Assembly (NCBI RefSeq): GCF_034387475.1
Contig: NZ_JAXCIL010000001.1
Coordinates: 2,170,001-2,234,000 of the forward strand
Reading direction: 5' to 3'
Length of the DNA: 64,000 nucleotides
From: Pseudomonas sp. Teo4
GTDB taxonomy: Bacteria; Pseudomonadota; Gammaproteobacteria; Pseudomonadales; Pseudomonadaceae
The notes under the pieces were generated by a model, which saw nothing but the letters and a program-made list of their open reading frames with translations, did not search any database and was not told the origin of the DNA. Of the stretch, positions 8,975 through 20,152 are shown one piece after another. How positions within the stretch are numbered: position 1 is the first letter of the stretch; each line of letters starts with the position of its first letter. A program made the position numbers and the translations under genes.

Positions 8975-9373
8975 GTGTCGTCGTCCAAGCTGTACGCAGG
9001 CATTGGCTGCCGTCAGGGCTGCCCGGCGACAACGCTCGACACCCTGCTGCGCCAGGCGCTGGATGCGCTTGGCCTGTCGGTGGCCGCGCTGGGCGGTATT
9101 GCCAGCATCGACGCAAAAGCCGACGAACCGGGGTTACTGCAACTCGCCGAACAGCTCGACCTGCCGCTTACGCTGTTCGACTCTGCGCAACTGCTGCCCT
9201 TCGAACCGCTGCTCAGCCACCGTTCGCCAACCGTGTTCGCTCACAGCGGCTGCTGGGGTGTAGCGGAGAGTGCTGCCTTGGCGCTTGCCACCCGACATCA
9301 AGGTGCGGCGCGGCTTGTGGTTACTCGCCAGGTGCTTGGCCCGGCTACCCTCGCCCTGGCTTGTGGCCGATAA
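8975..9373 (+). CDS. cobE: CobE, cobalamin biosynthesis protein (CbiG C-terminal type)
   Basis: Small protein (132 aa from this start) with the CobE/CbiG_C pattern: N-terminal AGIGCRQGCP, SIDAKADEPGLLQLA, then FAHSGCWGVAESAAL. CobE is needed in aerobic B12 synthesis; its biochemical role is poorly defined. I chose GTG 8975 because GAAGG (8962-8966) lies 8 nt upstream; another GTG at 8933 would overlap cbtA by about 30 bp. The 3' end approaches cobM. Confidence 0.85.
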   Translation: MSSSKLYAGIGCRQGCPATTLDTLLRQALDALGLSVAALGGIASIDAKADEPGLLQLAEQLDLPLTLFDSAQLLPFEPLLSHRSPTVFAHSGCWGVAESAALALATRHQGAARLVVTRQVLGPATLALACGR

Positions 9374-9405
9374 TCGATCCATTCATTTACCTGCAAGGAC
9401 TTTCC

Positions 9406-10158
9406 ATGACGGTCTACTTCATTGGTGCCGGCCCCGGCGACCCGGATCTGATCACGGTCAAGGGTCAGCGCCTGATCCGCCAATGCCCAGTGATCATCTA
9501 TGCAGGCTCGCTGGTTCCAGCAGCCGTGCTTGAAGGCCACCAGGCGCAAACCGTCATCAACAGTGCCCCGCTTCACCTGGAGCAGATCATCGCAGCGATG
9601 CGTGAGGCCCACGAGAAGGGTCAGGACGTGGCCCGCGTACACAGTGGCGACCCCAGTCTGTACGGCGCCATCGGCGAACAGATCCGCCACCTGCGCGAGC
9701 TTGGCATCGACTACCAGATCGTTCCCGGCGTGACTGCCGCTGCCGCAAGCGCCGCGTTGCTCGGCTGCGAACTGACACTGCCCGACGTGGCGCAAACCGT
9801 GATCCTCACCCGCTACGGCGACAGTTCACCCATGCCGGCTGGCGAGCAATTGGCGGACCTGGCTCGTCATGGCAGCACCCTGGCCATCCATTTGGGGGTC
9901 AAGCATCTACCGCGAATCGTTGACGAGCTGATGCCCCACTATGGGCCCGACTGCCCGATTGCCGTGGTCCATCGCGCCACCTGGCCTGATCAGGACTGGG
10001 TGCGTGGCACCCTTGGCAATATTCTCGAGCAGGTTGCGGCCAAGGGGTTTCGCCGCACCTCGCTGATCCTCGTAGGCCATGTGCTGGGGGATGCACCGTT
10101 CGCCGAATCCGCCCTGTACCGAGCAGGCCACGCCCACCTGTATCGCCCCGGCGATTAA
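9406..10158 (+). CDS. cobM: Precorrin-4 C11-methyltransferase CobM
   Basis: SAM-dependent methyltransferase (250 aa) converting precorrin-4 to precorrin-5 in the aerobic pathway. The family signature GAGPGDPDLITVKG begins at residue 7, and RVHSGDPSLYGAIGEQ and the VPGVTAAAASAALLG loop follow. The ATG at 9406 (MTVYFIGAG) puts the signature at its usual place; an in-frame ATG at 9361 would overlap cobE. Last clear gene of the cbtB-cbtA-cobE-cobM operon. Confidence 0.95.
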   Translation: MTVYFIGAGPGDPDLITVKGQRLIRQCPVIIYAGSLVPAAVLEGHQAQTVINSAPLHLEQIIAAMREAHEKGQDVARVHSGDPSLYGAIGEQIRHLRELGIDYQIVPGVTAAAASAALLGCELTLPDVAQTVILTRYGDSSPMPAGEQLADLARHGSTLAIHLGVKHLPRIVDELMPHYGPDCPIAVVHRATWPDQDWVRGTLGNILEQVAAKGFRRTSLILVGHVLGDAPFAESALYRAGHAHLYRPGD

Positions 10159-10224
10159 GCATTGCCAAGCGCGTAAAGGCCGTAGCAGACTCCGGTGTAC
10201 CTCTCTCGAACCGGAGTCACGCCC

Positions 10225-10467
10225 ATGCTGGAGCTACGCCCCAATTGCGAATGCTGCGATGCCGATTTGCCGGGTGACAGCCCGGATGCTTTCATCTGCT
10301 CGTTCGAGTGCACCTTCTGCCGTGCTTGCGCCGATACCCGATTACATGGCCGTTGCCCGAACTGCTCGGGGCAATTGGTAGCGCGACCCAGCCGCGTTGG
10401 CCAGGCACTGAGCAACAACCCCGCCTCCACTCAACGCGTGCTGAAACCACACGCTGCTTGCGCCTGA
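10225..10467 (+). CDS. Cys-rich DUF1272-like protein
   Basis: Small cytosolic protein (80 aa) with nine cysteines at residues 8, 10, 11, 25, 29, 32, 35, 44 and 47. The spacing suggests one or two zinc sites, and the start LELRPNCECCD is typical of DUF1272. Function unknown. It begins 67 bp after cobM, so co-transcription is possible but not shown. A hairpin follows the stop. Confidence 0.85.
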   Translation: MLELRPNCECCDADLPGDSPDAFICSFECTFCRACADTRLHGRCPNCSGQLVARPSRVGQALSNNPASTQRVLKPHAACA

Positions 10468-10478
10468 GACGCTCCATG

Positions 10479-10508
10479 GGCATCGCCAACCTGTGCCTTG
10501 GCGATGCC
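10479..10508 (+). terminator. Stem-loop after the DUF1272 gene
   Basis: Perfect 10-bp stem GGCATCGCCA / TGGCGATGCC with a 10-nt loop, 12 bp after the stop. No clear U-run follows, so the terminator call is tentative. Confidence 0.5.
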
Positions 10509-10686
10509 AAATCCCAGCAGCCTGTAGGACTTTTCACCAAACTCAACCTGCATATTCAACGGATCTATACTCGCCATTACCAAGCATCCTGAATGGAAGT
10601 ATCTTGCAACGCTTCTGAAAAAGCCGATGCAAACGTATTCCTGACAGTTTCAGGAAACGGATTACCTTCCGACAGGAGTTAGCTAA

Positions 10687-11301
10687 ATGACAACCGTGCT
10701 GATCGTCGACGATCACCCCATCGTTCGTCTTTCATTGCGCATACTGCTAGAGCGCGAACGTTTCCACGTCATCGGTGAGGTGGGCGATGGCAGTGAAGTC
10801 GCACAGAAGGCGCGTGAGCTACGGCCCGACGTGGTGGTCTTGGACATCGGCCTGCCCGGCCTGGATGGCATGGAAGTGATCAAGCGCCTGCAGAGTCTGG
10901 AGCCCCGACCAAAAATCATGGTGCTTACCGGCCAGGCAACTGACCTCTACGTACGCCGCTGTCTAGACGCAGGGATTGGCGCCTTTGTCACCAAGGAAGA
11001 AGACTACGACGCCCTGATCTTTGCCCTCAAGGCCCTGATCAAAGGTTACTCGACCTTCCCGCAGATGTCGGTCAACAGCAACTCGCTGGAAAGCGAAACC
11101 GTGCGCCTGAGCAGCCTCTCCAACCGCGAGATGGAAGTGCTTCGCCGCCTGTCACGGGGCGAAAACAACAAGAACATCGGCACCTGCATGAACCTCAGCG
11201 CCAAGACCATCAGCACCTACCGCGGACGCATCATGGAAAAACTCAAGACCGAGTCGCTGGTGGAAATGGTTGATCTGGCCAAGCGCAACAACGTCAACTG
11301 A
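10687..11301 (+). CDS. LuxR/NarL-type response regulator (EvgA/BvgA-like)
   Basis: Response regulator (204 aa). The receiver domain spans about residues 1-120 with the acidic pair D8/D9, phospho-acceptor D53 (VVVLDIGLPG) and K103. The LuxR-type HTH is at about 140-200 (LSNREMEVLRRLSRGENNKNIG). AGGAG precedes the ATG. The partner kinase starts 14 bp downstream, an EvgA/EvgS-like order. It probably binds DNA after phosphotransfer from the kinase's Hpt domain; target genes cannot be read from the sequence. Confidence 0.9.
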   Translation: MTTVLIVDDHPIVRLSLRILLERERFHVIGEVGDGSEVAQKARELRPDVVVLDIGLPGLDGMEVIKRLQSLEPRPKIMVLTGQATDLYVRRCLDAGIGAFVTKEEDYDALIFALKALIKGYSTFPQMSVNSNSLESETVRLSSLSNREMEVLRRLSRGENNKNIGTCMNLSAKTISTYRGRIMEKLKTESLVEMVDLAKRNNVN

Positions 11302-11314
11302 GCAATCAACTGCC

Positions 11315-14300
11315 ATGACGCGCCCACTGTCGATCATGCTGCTGGCCCTGTGCCTGGCTTGGCCTCTCGGGGCGCTGGCTGGCAGTGAGCAACGAAACCT
11401 GCTGGCACGTTCGCTGAGTGCCGCTTCACCCTTGACACTGGACGCTCAGGACCGCCAATGGCTCCAGCAGCGCCAAGTGTTGATTCTGGGTAGCTCGCGC
11501 CCCGACTACCCACCGTTTGAAATCAATACCAGCCTGGCGGACTACGAAGGCCTGAGCGCGGACTACGCCGGACTGATCGCCGAGCAATTGGGAGTACCCA
11601 TCAAGGTACTGCGTTTCCCCAACCGGCACGAAGCGATTGCCGCCCTGCGCGACGGGCGCATCGATCTGCTGGGCAGTTCAAATGGTTTCGAGGCTGCCGA
11701 CGCCCATTTGGTCCTCAGCCAGCCTTACACCGACGACCTGCCGGTCATTGCCACTCGCGAAGGCCGTACGCTGAAAAACACCATGGATCTGGATGGGCTG
11801 CGCCTGGCCATGGTCGATCACTACCTGCCGGGCGAGACAGTCCGCGCACTGTACCCGAAGGCCCGTTTGAGCCTTTACCGCTCCACCCAGGCCGGCCTCG
11901 CCGCTGTCGAACTGGGCGAGGCGGATGCCTACCTGGGCGATGCAATCAGTACCGACTTCCTGATCGGCAAGAGCTACCAGGGCACAGTCAAGATCGATCA
12001 CTTCTGCCTGGCACCGGCTGGCACTTTTTCCTTCGCCCTGGCCAATGACAACCCGCGCTTGCAGCGCCTGGTCGATAAAGCCCTGGCCAGAATCACCGAA
12101 AGCGAGCGCCTGAACATCCTGCGCCGCTGGACCAGCGGCAACACCAGCCTGTTGATGATGCGACACCTGGCAGCCCTGAGCCCTGAGGAAGAAGACTGGA
12201 TCGCCCAGCATCCAACCGTCAGCGTGCTGGTCAACCCGGCCCTGGCGCCACTGACATTCAACAATACCCAGCAGCGCTCAAGTGGCATCACCCTGGAGCT
12301 GCTGAAACAGATAACCTTGCGCACCGGCTTGCAGTTCAAGCTGATCGAGCAACATTCAGTGCAGACCATGGTTGAACAACTGGCCCGGGGTGAAGCGCAA
12401 ATGATCGGCGCGCTGGGTTACGGTACGGCGCGCGCCCAGCAACTGCGCTACACCCGCCCTTACCTGGTCAGCCCCAGGGTGCTGGTAACCCGCAGTTCCT
12501 CACCCTCGCCAAGCCAGGCCACAGCGCTGGATGGCCAGCGAATTGCCCTGTTACGTGGCTCGCCCCAACTGGCAGAAGTGCAGCGACAATACCCGCACGC
12601 CAGAATCGTCGAAGTCGACAACCCGCTTGGCCTGATGGAGGCCGTGGCCAACGAAGAAGCCGATGTCGCCTACAGCAACCATATCAATGCGAGCTACTAC
12701 ATCAACCATGTCTTCAAGGACAAACTGCGCATCGCTGCCATCCTTGGCGACGACCCCGCCGTCGCCGCGTTCGCAGTGGCACCAGGGCAGCCATTGTTGC
12801 AGAGCATTCTCGACAAGGTTCTGCTGAGCATTCCGCCGGAAGAGCTGGACCAACTGATCAACCGTTGGCGCACAAGCACCGTGGTCAGCGACAGCCCATG
12901 GCGCGACTATCGCACCCTGGCCCTGCAGGTGCTGGTGCTATCTTCGTTACTGCTGGCTGGCGTGGTGTTCTGGAACAGCTACCTGCGCAAGCTCATTCAG
13001 CAGCGCACCGAGGCCCAGCACGCATTGCAGGACCAACTGGCACTAAGCCGCGGCCTGCTTGAACAACTGCGCCAGGCCAAGGACGATGCCGAACAGGCCA
13101 GCCAGACCAAAAGTACCTTCCTGGCAACCATGAGCCATGAAATCCGCACGCCCATGAATGCAGTGATCGGTCTGCTGGAGTTGGCCCTGGAGGACAAACG
13201 GTCAGCCAACGGCGACACGCAGACCCTTCAAACCGCACACGATTCAGCAGTGGGCTTGCTTGAGCTGATCGGCGACATTCTTGACATTTCGCGCATCGAG
13301 TCTGGCCACATGACACTGCAACCGATGCCCACCGACCTGGCCGAGTTGGTGCGTGGCACCGTGCGCGTCTTCGAGGGCAACGCACGGATCAAAGGCCTGC
13401 ACCTGCAAAGTGCCGTGCCGCCCCAGCCGATCTGGGTACTGGCTGACCCGTTGCGGCTCAAGCAGATCCTCTCCAATCTGTTGAGCAATGCCATCAAGTT
13501 CACCGATCGCGGCAATGTCGAAGTCAGCCTGAACGTGACGCCGTCGCAGGCCGACAGCGAACTGCAGGTCGAGCTTTGCGTGCGCGACACCGGCATTGGC
13601 ATCAGCGAGGCCGACCAGGCTCGGTTGTTCACCAGTTTTGCCCAGGCCAGTGGCACACGAACGCGCCAAGGCGCAGGCCTGGGGCTGGTCATCAGCCGTA
13701 CCCTGGCTGAGTTGATGGACGGCAAACTCAACCTGCAAAGCGTAGAAAGCGTGGGCACCAAGGTGGAGGTGGCACTCAAGCTGCCAGCCAGTTCAGCGCC
13801 CGTACTCGCCGCGCTCGATGGTCCGGCACAGGAAAACGACGGCAGCCCACTCAACATCCTGGTGGTCGACGACTACCCCGCCAACCTGTTGTTGCTGGAC
13901 AAGCAGCTCACCAGCCTGGGCCATCGCGTCACCCTCGCCGAAAATGGCGCGGTGGCGCTCGCCCTCTGGCAAGAGGCAAGGTTCGATCTGCTGATTACCG
14001 ACTGCAGCATGCCGGTGATCGACGGCCACGAATTGACCCGGCGCATTCGCGAGCTTGAGCGCCAACACCAACAGCCTGCCTGCAGAATCATGGGCGTCAC
14101 CGCCAACGCCCAGGCCGAAGAGCGTGCGCGATGCCTGGCCAACGGCATGGATGATTGCCTGTTCAAACCGATCGGCCTGCAGACACTCAAGGCCCACCTG
14201 CCCCGACTTACAACATTGCCGGAACCGCCTGACGCACGGCCAAGCGGTTTTGACCTCAAGGAGTTACGCCATCTGACTCAGGATGACGAGCAGCTGGCGC

Positions 14301-14587
14301 GCAGCTTGCTCGAGCAATTGGCGCAAAGTGCAAGTGAAGACCTCGCCACCCTCCGGGCACTGGGCCCAGCGCCGACTGCCGAGGCATTACGTGTCGTGAC
14401 CCACCGCATCAAAGGGGGGGCCAAAATGGTCAGGGTACGTGGCGTGGTCCGAGATTGCGAAGCGCTGGAGCAGGCCCTCGCCCAAGACCTGCCTACCCCA
14501 GACCTGCAACGCCGCCTGGAAGCAAGCCTGCAGAGCCTGCAGCGTGAGCTGGCCGACACCCTCAGTGCATTTGCAACGTCGAGTTGA
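11315..14587 (+). CDS. EvgS/BvgS-like unorthodox hybrid sensor kinase
   Basis: Large inner-membrane kinase (1090 aa). A signal peptide (about 1-23) is followed by two periplasmic SBP_bac_3 Venus-flytrap domains (about 45-265 and 295-515), a membrane helix (about 533-555), HisKA with H608 ([14 protein letters not shown]), HATPase_c, a receiver with D896 ([13 protein letters not shown]) and a C-terminal Hpt domain with H1030 ([11 protein letters not shown]). This is a complete His-Asp-His relay feeding the adjacent regulator. The sensor domains suggest an amino-acid-like ligand, unidentified. The last 26 bp overlap the convergent chemoreceptor gene. Confidence 0.92.
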   Translation: MTRPLSIMLLALCLAWPLGALAGSEQRNLLARSLSAASPLTLDAQDRQWLQQRQVLILGSSRPDYPPFEINTSLADYEGLSADYAGLIAEQLGVPIKVLRFPNRHEAIAALRDGRIDLLGSSNGFEAADAHLVLSQPYTDDLPVIATREGRTLKNTMDLDGLRLAMVDHYLPGETVRALYPKARLSLYRSTQAGLAAVELGEADAYLGDAISTDFLIGKSYQGTVKIDHFCLAPAGTFSFALANDNPRLQRLVDKALARITESERLNILRRWTSGNTSLLMMRHLAALSPEEEDWIAQHPTVSVLVNPALAPLTFNNTQQRSSGITLELLKQITLRTGLQFKLIEQHSVQTMVEQLARGEAQMIGALGYGTARAQQLRYTRPYLVSPRVLVTRSSSPSPSQATALDGQRIALLRGSPQLAEVQRQYPHARIVEVDNPLGLMEAVANEEADVAYSNHINASYYINHVFKDKLRIAAILGDDPAVAAFAVAPGQPLLQSILDKVLLSIPPEELDQLINRWRTSTVVSDSPWRDYRTLALQVLVLSSLLLAGVVFWNSYLRKLIQQRTEAQHALQDQLALSRGLLEQLRQAKDDAEQASQTKSTFLATMSHEIRTPMNAVIGLLELALEDKRSANGDTQTLQTAHDSAVGLLELIGDILDISRIESGHMTLQPMPTDLAELVRGTVRVFEGNARIKGLHLQSAVPPQPIWVLADPLRLKQILSNLLSNAIKFTDRGNVEVSLNVTPSQADSELQVELCVRDTGIGISEADQARLFTSFAQASGTRTRQGAGLGLVISRTLAELMDGKLNLQSVESVGTKVEVALKLPASSAPVLAALDGPAQENDGSPLNILVVDDYPANLLLLDKQLTSLGHRVTLAENGAVALALWQEARFDLLITDCSMPVIDGHELTRRIRELERQHQQPACRIMGVTANAQAEERARCLANGMDDCLFKPIGLQTLKAHLPRLTTLPEPPDARPSGFDLKELRHLTQDDEQLARSLLEQLAQSASEDLATLRALGPAPTAEALRVVTHRIKGGAKMVRVRGVVRDCEALEQALAQDLPTPDLQRRLEASLQSLQRELADTLSAFATSS

Positions 14588-15881
14588 TCTGGCTGATGGC
14601 GTCGACCACATGACGCGACCCCTGCTGGATTTCCATGATCACCGTACCGGCCTCGTTGGCGAGCGCCACGCCCTGATCGGTGCGAGACAAGCTCGACTGC
14701 ATGCTGGCCACCGCTGTCAGTGACAGGTCGTGGTTCTGCCGCACCACATCGACAATCTCGAGCGTCGCTTTGCTGGTTCGGGCGGCCAGATTGCGCACCT
14801 CATCGGCAACCACGGCAAAGCCACGCCCCTGCTCACCCGCACGCGCGGCCTCGATGGCCGCATTCAACGCCAGCAGATTGGTCTGGTCGGCAATGCCACG
14901 GATAGTCAGGACAATCTGCCCGATGACGTCCGACTGCCGGCTCACGGCATCTATGTTGCGGGCGGCGTTGTTGAGGTCGTGGGATATCTGCTCGATGACC
15001 TCGACAGTCTGCTGCACCACCTCCGTGCCCTTGCGGGCACAGGCATCGGTTTGCACCGAACTTGCGTGGGCGGCCTCCGCGGCGCTTTGCTGGGTGCTGA
15101 TCTGGGCAGTGATGTCACTGGCAAACTTAACCACTTTGTACAGTCGCCCCTTGCTGTCGAAGATCGGATTGTAAGAGGCCTCGAGATAAACCGTCTGGCC
15201 TTGCTTGTTGACACGCTCGAAGCGATGGGAATGGTATTCGCCACGGTTCAGTGACGCCCAGAACTCCCGGTACTCGGCCGACTCACGCTCATGGGGCAGG
15301 CAGAACAGACCATGGTGGCGGCCCACCACCTCCTCCAGTCGATAGCCCATGGTCGTCAGGAAATTCTGGTTGGCCTTGATCACCCTTCCCTGGGGCGTGA
15401 ACTCGATGACCGCCATGGACCGGCCAATGGCCTTGATCAGGCTTTCGCTTTCATGCTCATCCTTGACTCGCTGACTGATATCGGCGGCCACCTTGATCAC
15501 GCTGGTGACCTGCTGATGTTTGTCGAGCACCGGCATGTAGCTGGCTTCCAGCCAGACATCCTCACCAGCCTTGTTGATTCGTTCGAAAGTGCCGCTGATA
15601 GCCTTGCCCTGGCCCAGCTCACGCCATAGCTGTTGGTACTCGGCGCTTTTGGCGTAGACCGGGTCACAGAACAGCCGATGATGCTTGCCCCGCAGCTCGT
15701 CGGCGCTGTAGCCCATGGCCCGGCAGAACTGCTCATTGGCGTCGAGGATGGTGCCATCGGGCGCGAACTCGATGATGGCCATGGAACGGCTGATTGCCGC
15801 CAGCTTCGCTTCGACGCCGTCCAAGGCCTGATGGCAACGTTGGATCTCGATCAAGTCGGACTTGCGATGGAAATCGAACAT
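14562..15881 (-). CDS. Soluble PAS-PAS methyl-accepting chemotaxis protein (BdlA-like)
   Basis: Chemotaxis transducer (439 aa) without membrane segments. Two PAS domains with PAC tails (about 27-145 and 150-268) precede an MCP signalling domain (about 270-439) with the hairpin tip [25 protein letters not shown]. This is the architecture of BdlA, the P. aeruginosa biofilm-dispersion protein, and of soluble aerotaxis-type receptors. The ATG at 15881 starts the first PAS helix; an upstream ATG at 15956 would add 25 unusual residues. It probably senses redox state or oxygen through a PAS cofactor. Its 3' end overlaps the hybrid kinase gene by 26 bp, tail to tail. Confidence 0.88.
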   Translation of the reverse strand: MFDFHRKSDLIEIQRCHQALDGVEAKLAAISRSMAIIEFAPDGTILDANEQFCRAMGYSADELRGKHHRLFCDPVYAKSAEYQQLWRELGQGKAISGTFERINKAGEDVWLEASYMPVLDKHQQVTSVIKVAADISQRVKDEHESESLIKAIGRSMAVIEFTPQGRVIKANQNFLTTMGYRLEEVVGRHHGLFCLPHERESAEYREFWASLNRGEYHSHRFERVNKQGQTVYLEASYNPIFDSKGRLYKVVKFASDITAQISTQQSAAEAAHASSVQTDACARKGTEVVQQTVEVIEQISHDLNNAARNIDAVSRQSDVIGQIVLTIRGIADQTNLLALNAAIEAARAGEQGRGFAVVADEVRNLAARTSKATLEIVDVVRQNHDLSLTAVASMQSSLSRTDQGVALANEAGTVIMEIQQGSRHVVDAISQINSTLQMH

Positions 15882-16244
15882 GGTGCCGGGCTCCTTGATG
15901 GCGGAATTTCCAGAGCATAGATCGGCGTTGGAGGCGTGCAAGCATTCTGATATCACTTTGTGATTAAGCAGTGCTCTCTGGATGCCGTCTTTGCATGTCG
16001 TGTTCTGTATAGCTGCCTTAAAGGCTGGAAATAGAGAAACTTCCTACATGATTTTCGGAAGCCCAAATATTCATTCACCACTCACTTCCCGCTAGTCTCA
16101 GCCCCCAACTTGCTGTGCCCCTCTCAACTACCTGAACGTTTTTTAGGCGAATACCTTTGCCCTGAGGATGCTTGCTTGTTGGATCGTCGCAGCACGACAG
16201 AAAAGGACTTCAACAACTACCGTTACCACGTAAGGAAACCCCTG
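15882..16244. other. Non-coding gap with divergent promoter region
   Basis: 363 bp between the chemoreceptor and the type VI effector. I see no gene, RNA or strong repeat. The effector ribosome site AAGGA is near 16233-16237. Promoters for both divergent genes must lie here but none is convincing by eye. Confidence 0.5.
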
Positions 16245-19235
16245 ATGACCGACGCCACCGTAAGCCGCGCCGTCTCCCACCCTGCCTGCAGCGCACGCGT
16301 TCCCATCCTGCCGGTGCGCTACGCCATCGTCCCGCGCGGGGCCGATGCCCCACCCTGCTGCTACACCGACTCCGGCTTCAATCTGGAACAAGGCTTCCCC
16401 CCGCTGCAGCACTCGGCCTACACCTTACGCGCCCTGCGCCCAGGGTATGTCTATGTGTTCATGAGGGGCACCGAAGGCGAAAAGCTGGTCATCCATGAAT
16501 ACGACGGCGAGGGCCGTTACAAGGAACTGCGCTACCGCGGCCTGGAGTGCTACCACCGCCGCGATGCCTACCTGTCCCGCCGGACCATGGGCTGGGTCTG
16601 GGCCGACACCTGCACAGACACCGCCAGTGAAGTCTGGATTGGCTACAGCCCGCACCTGTGGACCAACGCCATGACCGCCCGCATCACCACTTCGGCCGCC
16701 GTGCGCAAACGGCATATGCGCCAGCTGGACATGGCCGAACTGATTGCCAACAACCAGGTCCCGTCCACCCAGCCCCACGTATTGCCGGTCAGCGCCCTGA
16801 CCACTTGGGTCGAGGACTTCAAGCAGGAAGACCGGCGCATGTCGCTGACCTGGAGCAGCCACCCGCGCCACGACTTGCTGCCCATTGGCAACCTCAGCGC
16901 CATGGCAAAACACTACCCCAGCACCCAGCCGAAAATCCCGGCGGTGGTAGCACTGGCCGACGCCGAAGGCATGGCGCTGGACCTGGCCCTGTCCGCTACG
17001 GCCTACCAGCACCAGATGCGCGACTTGATGCCGTCCGAACAACTGGAGCACACCCGCCCCGCGCAGAGCCCCGCACAGCAATGCCTACCCGCCTGCTACC
17101 GCCTGGATGCCGAACGGCTAAGCGCGCAAAGCCAGGACTTTCACCACCGAAACCTGGTGGCCATGCTGCTGAACAAGACGCTGGAGAGCCTGTACCCCGC
17201 CGATGTGCCCACCCCGGAGATCGTTGCACGAGACCTTTTGCCAGACTCACCGGTCAGCTCGCTGGCCAAGGCGCAGGCCCGCTACCAAGCGCTGACCCAC
17301 CCCGACTATTCCCCCGGTGGCGCACGCCTGGCCCAGCGTATCGATACCGTGAAGTACCAGCGGTTCCTGGCCGAGCGCGACGAACTGGAACAACGCATCG
17401 ACGGCTTGCGCACCCTGGCGATGCAGGCCATCAGCGATCACGACCTGTGGCTGGCCACCGCCGAAGCGCAGCACATCGATGATCCGTACAGCCTGGCGGC
17501 AGCGCTGGCCTGCTACGACCGCAACGAGATAGTTTCCGCCCGAGGCCTGGAAATCGCCCTGGCCTTGCTGATCCACCCCATGAGCCAACCGGTGCCGGGC
17601 ACCGAAGACTACGACCAGCGTTTCCGGCGCCTGGAGCGCTGGCTGGATCAGCACGACAGCCCGCTGTACACGGCCCTGGCGCCGTTCAACCCGTTCAAGG
17701 ACAAAGCCGACGCCGTCGGCACCCTGCTGGGCGGCAGCGACAACGTCATCGAAGGCCTCGTCGGCCGCTTTCCAGCGATTGCCGACATCACCGACCTCAC
17801 CGCCCAGTCCGTCAATGCCGTGGTGCTCAAACGCATGCGCGGCCAGACCCGCTGGGATGCCAGTCACACACTGCGCCAACAGGTGCTGGCCGCCGCCCAG
17901 GAAGCCAATGCCGAAAAGGCCCTGGGGTTGTTGGCCGCGCGTTACGGGATCACCGACCAGCTGATACGGGAAAACCCGTTCAGTCAGGAGGTGGAACGCT
18001 ACTTGAAGACCGGGATGGCGCAGGTCGAAGAGATGAAGCAACTACGGGTCACGGGTAGCCGGATGGTCACCGTCGAGCTGACGACCACCGCACGGGTCAA
18101 GCCGAACTTCATCGGGTTGCTGACGTCGAGCGCGGGGACGGGTTTGAACGCGGGGATGCTCTGGTTCAATGTGATTGCACTGAAAGCGGCGTACAACAGT
18201 TTGCAGCAAAGTGACACGCTGGAATACACCACCGGGTTTGCGGCATCCATCTTCGGTGTGATCGGTGCGGCGGCGGCAACACTGGTGAGTGTGCGGGCCA
18301 CGCAAAAGGCGGTGATGTTGCGTTTGAGCACAACCGCACCGGGCATGGCGTTTGGCAATGGGTTTGTAAAGTTTCTGGGAAGCAATCTATTTGTTCGCGT
18401 GTCCGGTTACCCTGCGATTTTACTGGGGCTCTACTCGGACTTAGAGAAGTCCGCGCGACAAGGAAAAAATGGCGACCTCATTGCATCTGGTTACTCAGCA
18501 AAAGGAGGGGTTACAGTCGCCATCGGTTCAGCAATTATTCTAGAGAGCAGCCTCGCAATCGCCGGCGTCACAAGTATCATTCCCTTTGCCGGCTGGGGCG
18601 CCGCAGCCTTGGTACTTTTAGGCGCAGTAATTGTCACGTGGGGAATTACTCTCCATGCGAAAGCAAGCGAACGAATTCACAGCCCTTTGGAGCTGTGGGC
18701 TGCCCGAAGTATTTTCGGAAATCGCCTCAACGATGGTGAAACCCATCAAAACATAACGTTAGACTTCAACAATAGACTCCCTCAATACAAAGACCTCAGA
18801 GAAGAAATCAAAGCTTGGCACACTGAATACTACGCGCCCATTTTACTGTCATCCGAGCAAGCAGAAACATTAGGCCTGCAAGGTTTGGGAAGTGGGTGGC
18901 GCAGGAGCGAAGCGTGGACGCCACCTAACTGGACGCTCATCACCTTTAACGAAGTACCGAATCCGCCACCCACGGTAACATTCACCATACTGTTAAGAGA
19001 ATACGTTATCGACCAGAGCACGTGGTCAGCTACATTAAACATGCTACAAAAAAACAAGAACGCAACAAGCCCCTCAATACATCCCCGCTGCCACGTTACC
19101 CCACAAGGTTTAGTACTTCACTTCGAAGCTGAAGCCTCGGGAGCACACAAAGCGACACTTAACATAGATTATTACCAAAACCAAAGCCCCGACGAACAAG
19201 AAAAGTCATCAGCGAAATTTGAAATCGAGGACTAA
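16245..19235 (+). CDS. Type VI secretion effector, BTH_I2691 / VasX-like pore-forming toxin
   Basis: 996 aa. The N-terminal 170 residues ([37 protein letters not shown]) match the VasX-type N-terminal domain of T6SS cargo effectors. A long helical middle follows, then about four hydrophobic segments between residues 620 and 801, and a soluble C-terminus. This is the layout of BTH_I2691-family effectors such as Tke5 of P. putida, reported to form membrane pores. The ATG at 16245 has AAGGA upstream. Composition changes from GC-rich to AT-rich near 18370 (about residue 708). No vgrG, PAAR or T6SS core gene lies nearby. The next gene is the likely immunity partner. Confidence 0.8.
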   Translation: MTDATVSRAVSHPACSARVPILPVRYAIVPRGADAPPCCYTDSGFNLEQGFPPLQHSAYTLRALRPGYVYVFMRGTEGEKLVIHEYDGEGRYKELRYRGLECYHRRDAYLSRRTMGWVWADTCTDTASEVWIGYSPHLWTNAMTARITTSAAVRKRHMRQLDMAELIANNQVPSTQPHVLPVSALTTWVEDFKQEDRRMSLTWSSHPRHDLLPIGNLSAMAKHYPSTQPKIPAVVALADAEGMALDLALSATAYQHQMRDLMPSEQLEHTRPAQSPAQQCLPACYRLDAERLSAQSQDFHHRNLVAMLLNKTLESLYPADVPTPEIVARDLLPDSPVSSLAKAQARYQALTHPDYSPGGARLAQRIDTVKYQRFLAERDELEQRIDGLRTLAMQAISDHDLWLATAEAQHIDDPYSLAAALACYDRNEIVSARGLEIALALLIHPMSQPVPGTEDYDQRFRRLERWLDQHDSPLYTALAPFNPFKDKADAVGTLLGGSDNVIEGLVGRFPAIADITDLTAQSVNAVVLKRMRGQTRWDASHTLRQQVLAAAQEANAEKALGLLAARYGITDQLIRENPFSQEVERYLKTGMAQVEEMKQLRVTGSRMVTVELTTTARVKPNFIGLLTSSAGTGLNAGMLWFNVIALKAAYNSLQQSDTLEYTTGFAASIFGVIGAAAATLVSVRATQKAVMLRLSTTAPGMAFGNGFVKFLGSNLFVRVSGYPAILLGLYSDLEKSARQGKNGDLIASGYSAKGGVTVAIGSAIILESSLAIAGVTSIIPFAGWGAAALVLLGAVIVTWGITLHAKASERIHSPLELWAARSIFGNRLNDGETHQNITLDFNNRLPQYKDLREEIKAWHTEYYAPILLSSEQAETLGLQGLGSGWRRSEAWTPPNWTLITFNEVPNPPPTVTFTILLREYVIDQSTWSATLNMLQKNKNATSPSIHPRCHVTPQGLVLHFEAEASGAHKATLNIDYYQNQSPDEQEKSSAKFEIED

Positions 19236-19239
19236 CGCC

Positions 19240-20133
19240 ATGTCTGTACTCTGGCTATTCAGTACAAAAAAAGACACTGGAACAGTACCAAAAATATCCT
19301 ACCAGGTGCATAGCATAACCAAAGAATCACTATGCTTGCGCAACCCTTGGGTGTCAGATTCAGTGCTCATGGGAAAACTATATACAGCATCAATATTACT
19401 ATCAATACTATACATATACCCAAACATCCTCTCAGACGGATTTAAATACAACCTATACCGAGATAAGTCACTGCTCGCAACTTATGCTTTAGCCCCCTTC
19501 CTCTTCGCCCCTTTCCTGGCCTACAGGATCTTTTTCATCAAAAACTTATCCAACATATACCTCAACAGAGAAACCAAAAAGATACATTACCAGCGAATAA
19601 GAACACTTATAAGTTTCGACTGGAACAATGTCGGAGGCGGCGTATTCAGCCGCACTGAATTCAGCGGTTCTGCCTTCAGCACCAGCTATGCACTCGCATT
19701 CGCTCCACGCCGGGCAGATGGCACTCTCCATAAAAAAGACTGCCTCTGGGTAGACAGCAATGAGCCCACCGAATCCGATATCAAATACGTTGCCGAAGTC
19801 TGGGAATACCTACGTCATTTCATGGACCACGGCCCAGAGAAATTGCCGCCCCCCGGTGACCCCAGCTGGTTGTACCGCCCACTGCATGAAATTTGTCTGA
19901 CACCTGCGCAAGCCTGGCGGCACTACGCTCCATGGCGCACCGGCGAGCCCGGTGAAATGCAGGGGAAAAAACTCTGGCTGCTGCCGTTCTGGGCCGTACT
20001 GTTTCCCTACAACCTTTCTGTTGCGATCTGCTGGTACCTCGTTTGCCGCCTGTTCAACGTTCGGGCAGCACCCCCTCCACCCGAGGCATTTGAAAAAGCG
20101 CCGCCTCGACCCAAAAAAAGAAAAACCCGATAA
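19240..20133 (+). CDS. Probable immunity protein of the type VI effector (DUF6708-like)
   Basis: Membrane protein (297 aa) with two helices near the N-terminus (about 46-62 and 75-100), a soluble domain, and one or two helices near the C-terminus (about 242-272) followed by a basic Pro/Lys tail. It starts 4 bp after the effector stop. Proteins of this type regularly follow BTH_I2691-type effectors, and an immunity protein against a pore former is expected in the inner membrane. The first two thirds are AT-rich like the effector tail; the last third is GC-rich. Immunity is inferred from position and topology. Confidence 0.65.
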   Translation: MSVLWLFSTKKDTGTVPKISYQVHSITKESLCLRNPWVSDSVLMGKLYTASILLSILYIYPNILSDGFKYNLYRDKSLLATYALAPFLFAPFLAYRIFFIKNLSNIYLNRETKKIHYQRIRTLISFDWNNVGGGVFSRTEFSGSAFSTSYALAFAPRRADGTLHKKDCLWVDSNEPTESDIKYVAEVWEYLRHFMDHGPEKLPPPGDPSWLYRPLHEICLTPAQAWRHYAPWRTGEPGEMQGKKLWLLPFWAVLFPYNLSVAICWYLVCRLFNVRAAPPPPEAFEKAPPRPKKRKTR

Positions 20134-20152
20134 AGCTCAACTTTTCAGGCGT

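Noticed and set aside
15882..15960. Sigma28 promoter for the PAS-PAS chemoreceptor
   Set aside because: GCCGATCT is present on the minus strand near 15930 but the -35 position (ATGC) does not match TAAA.
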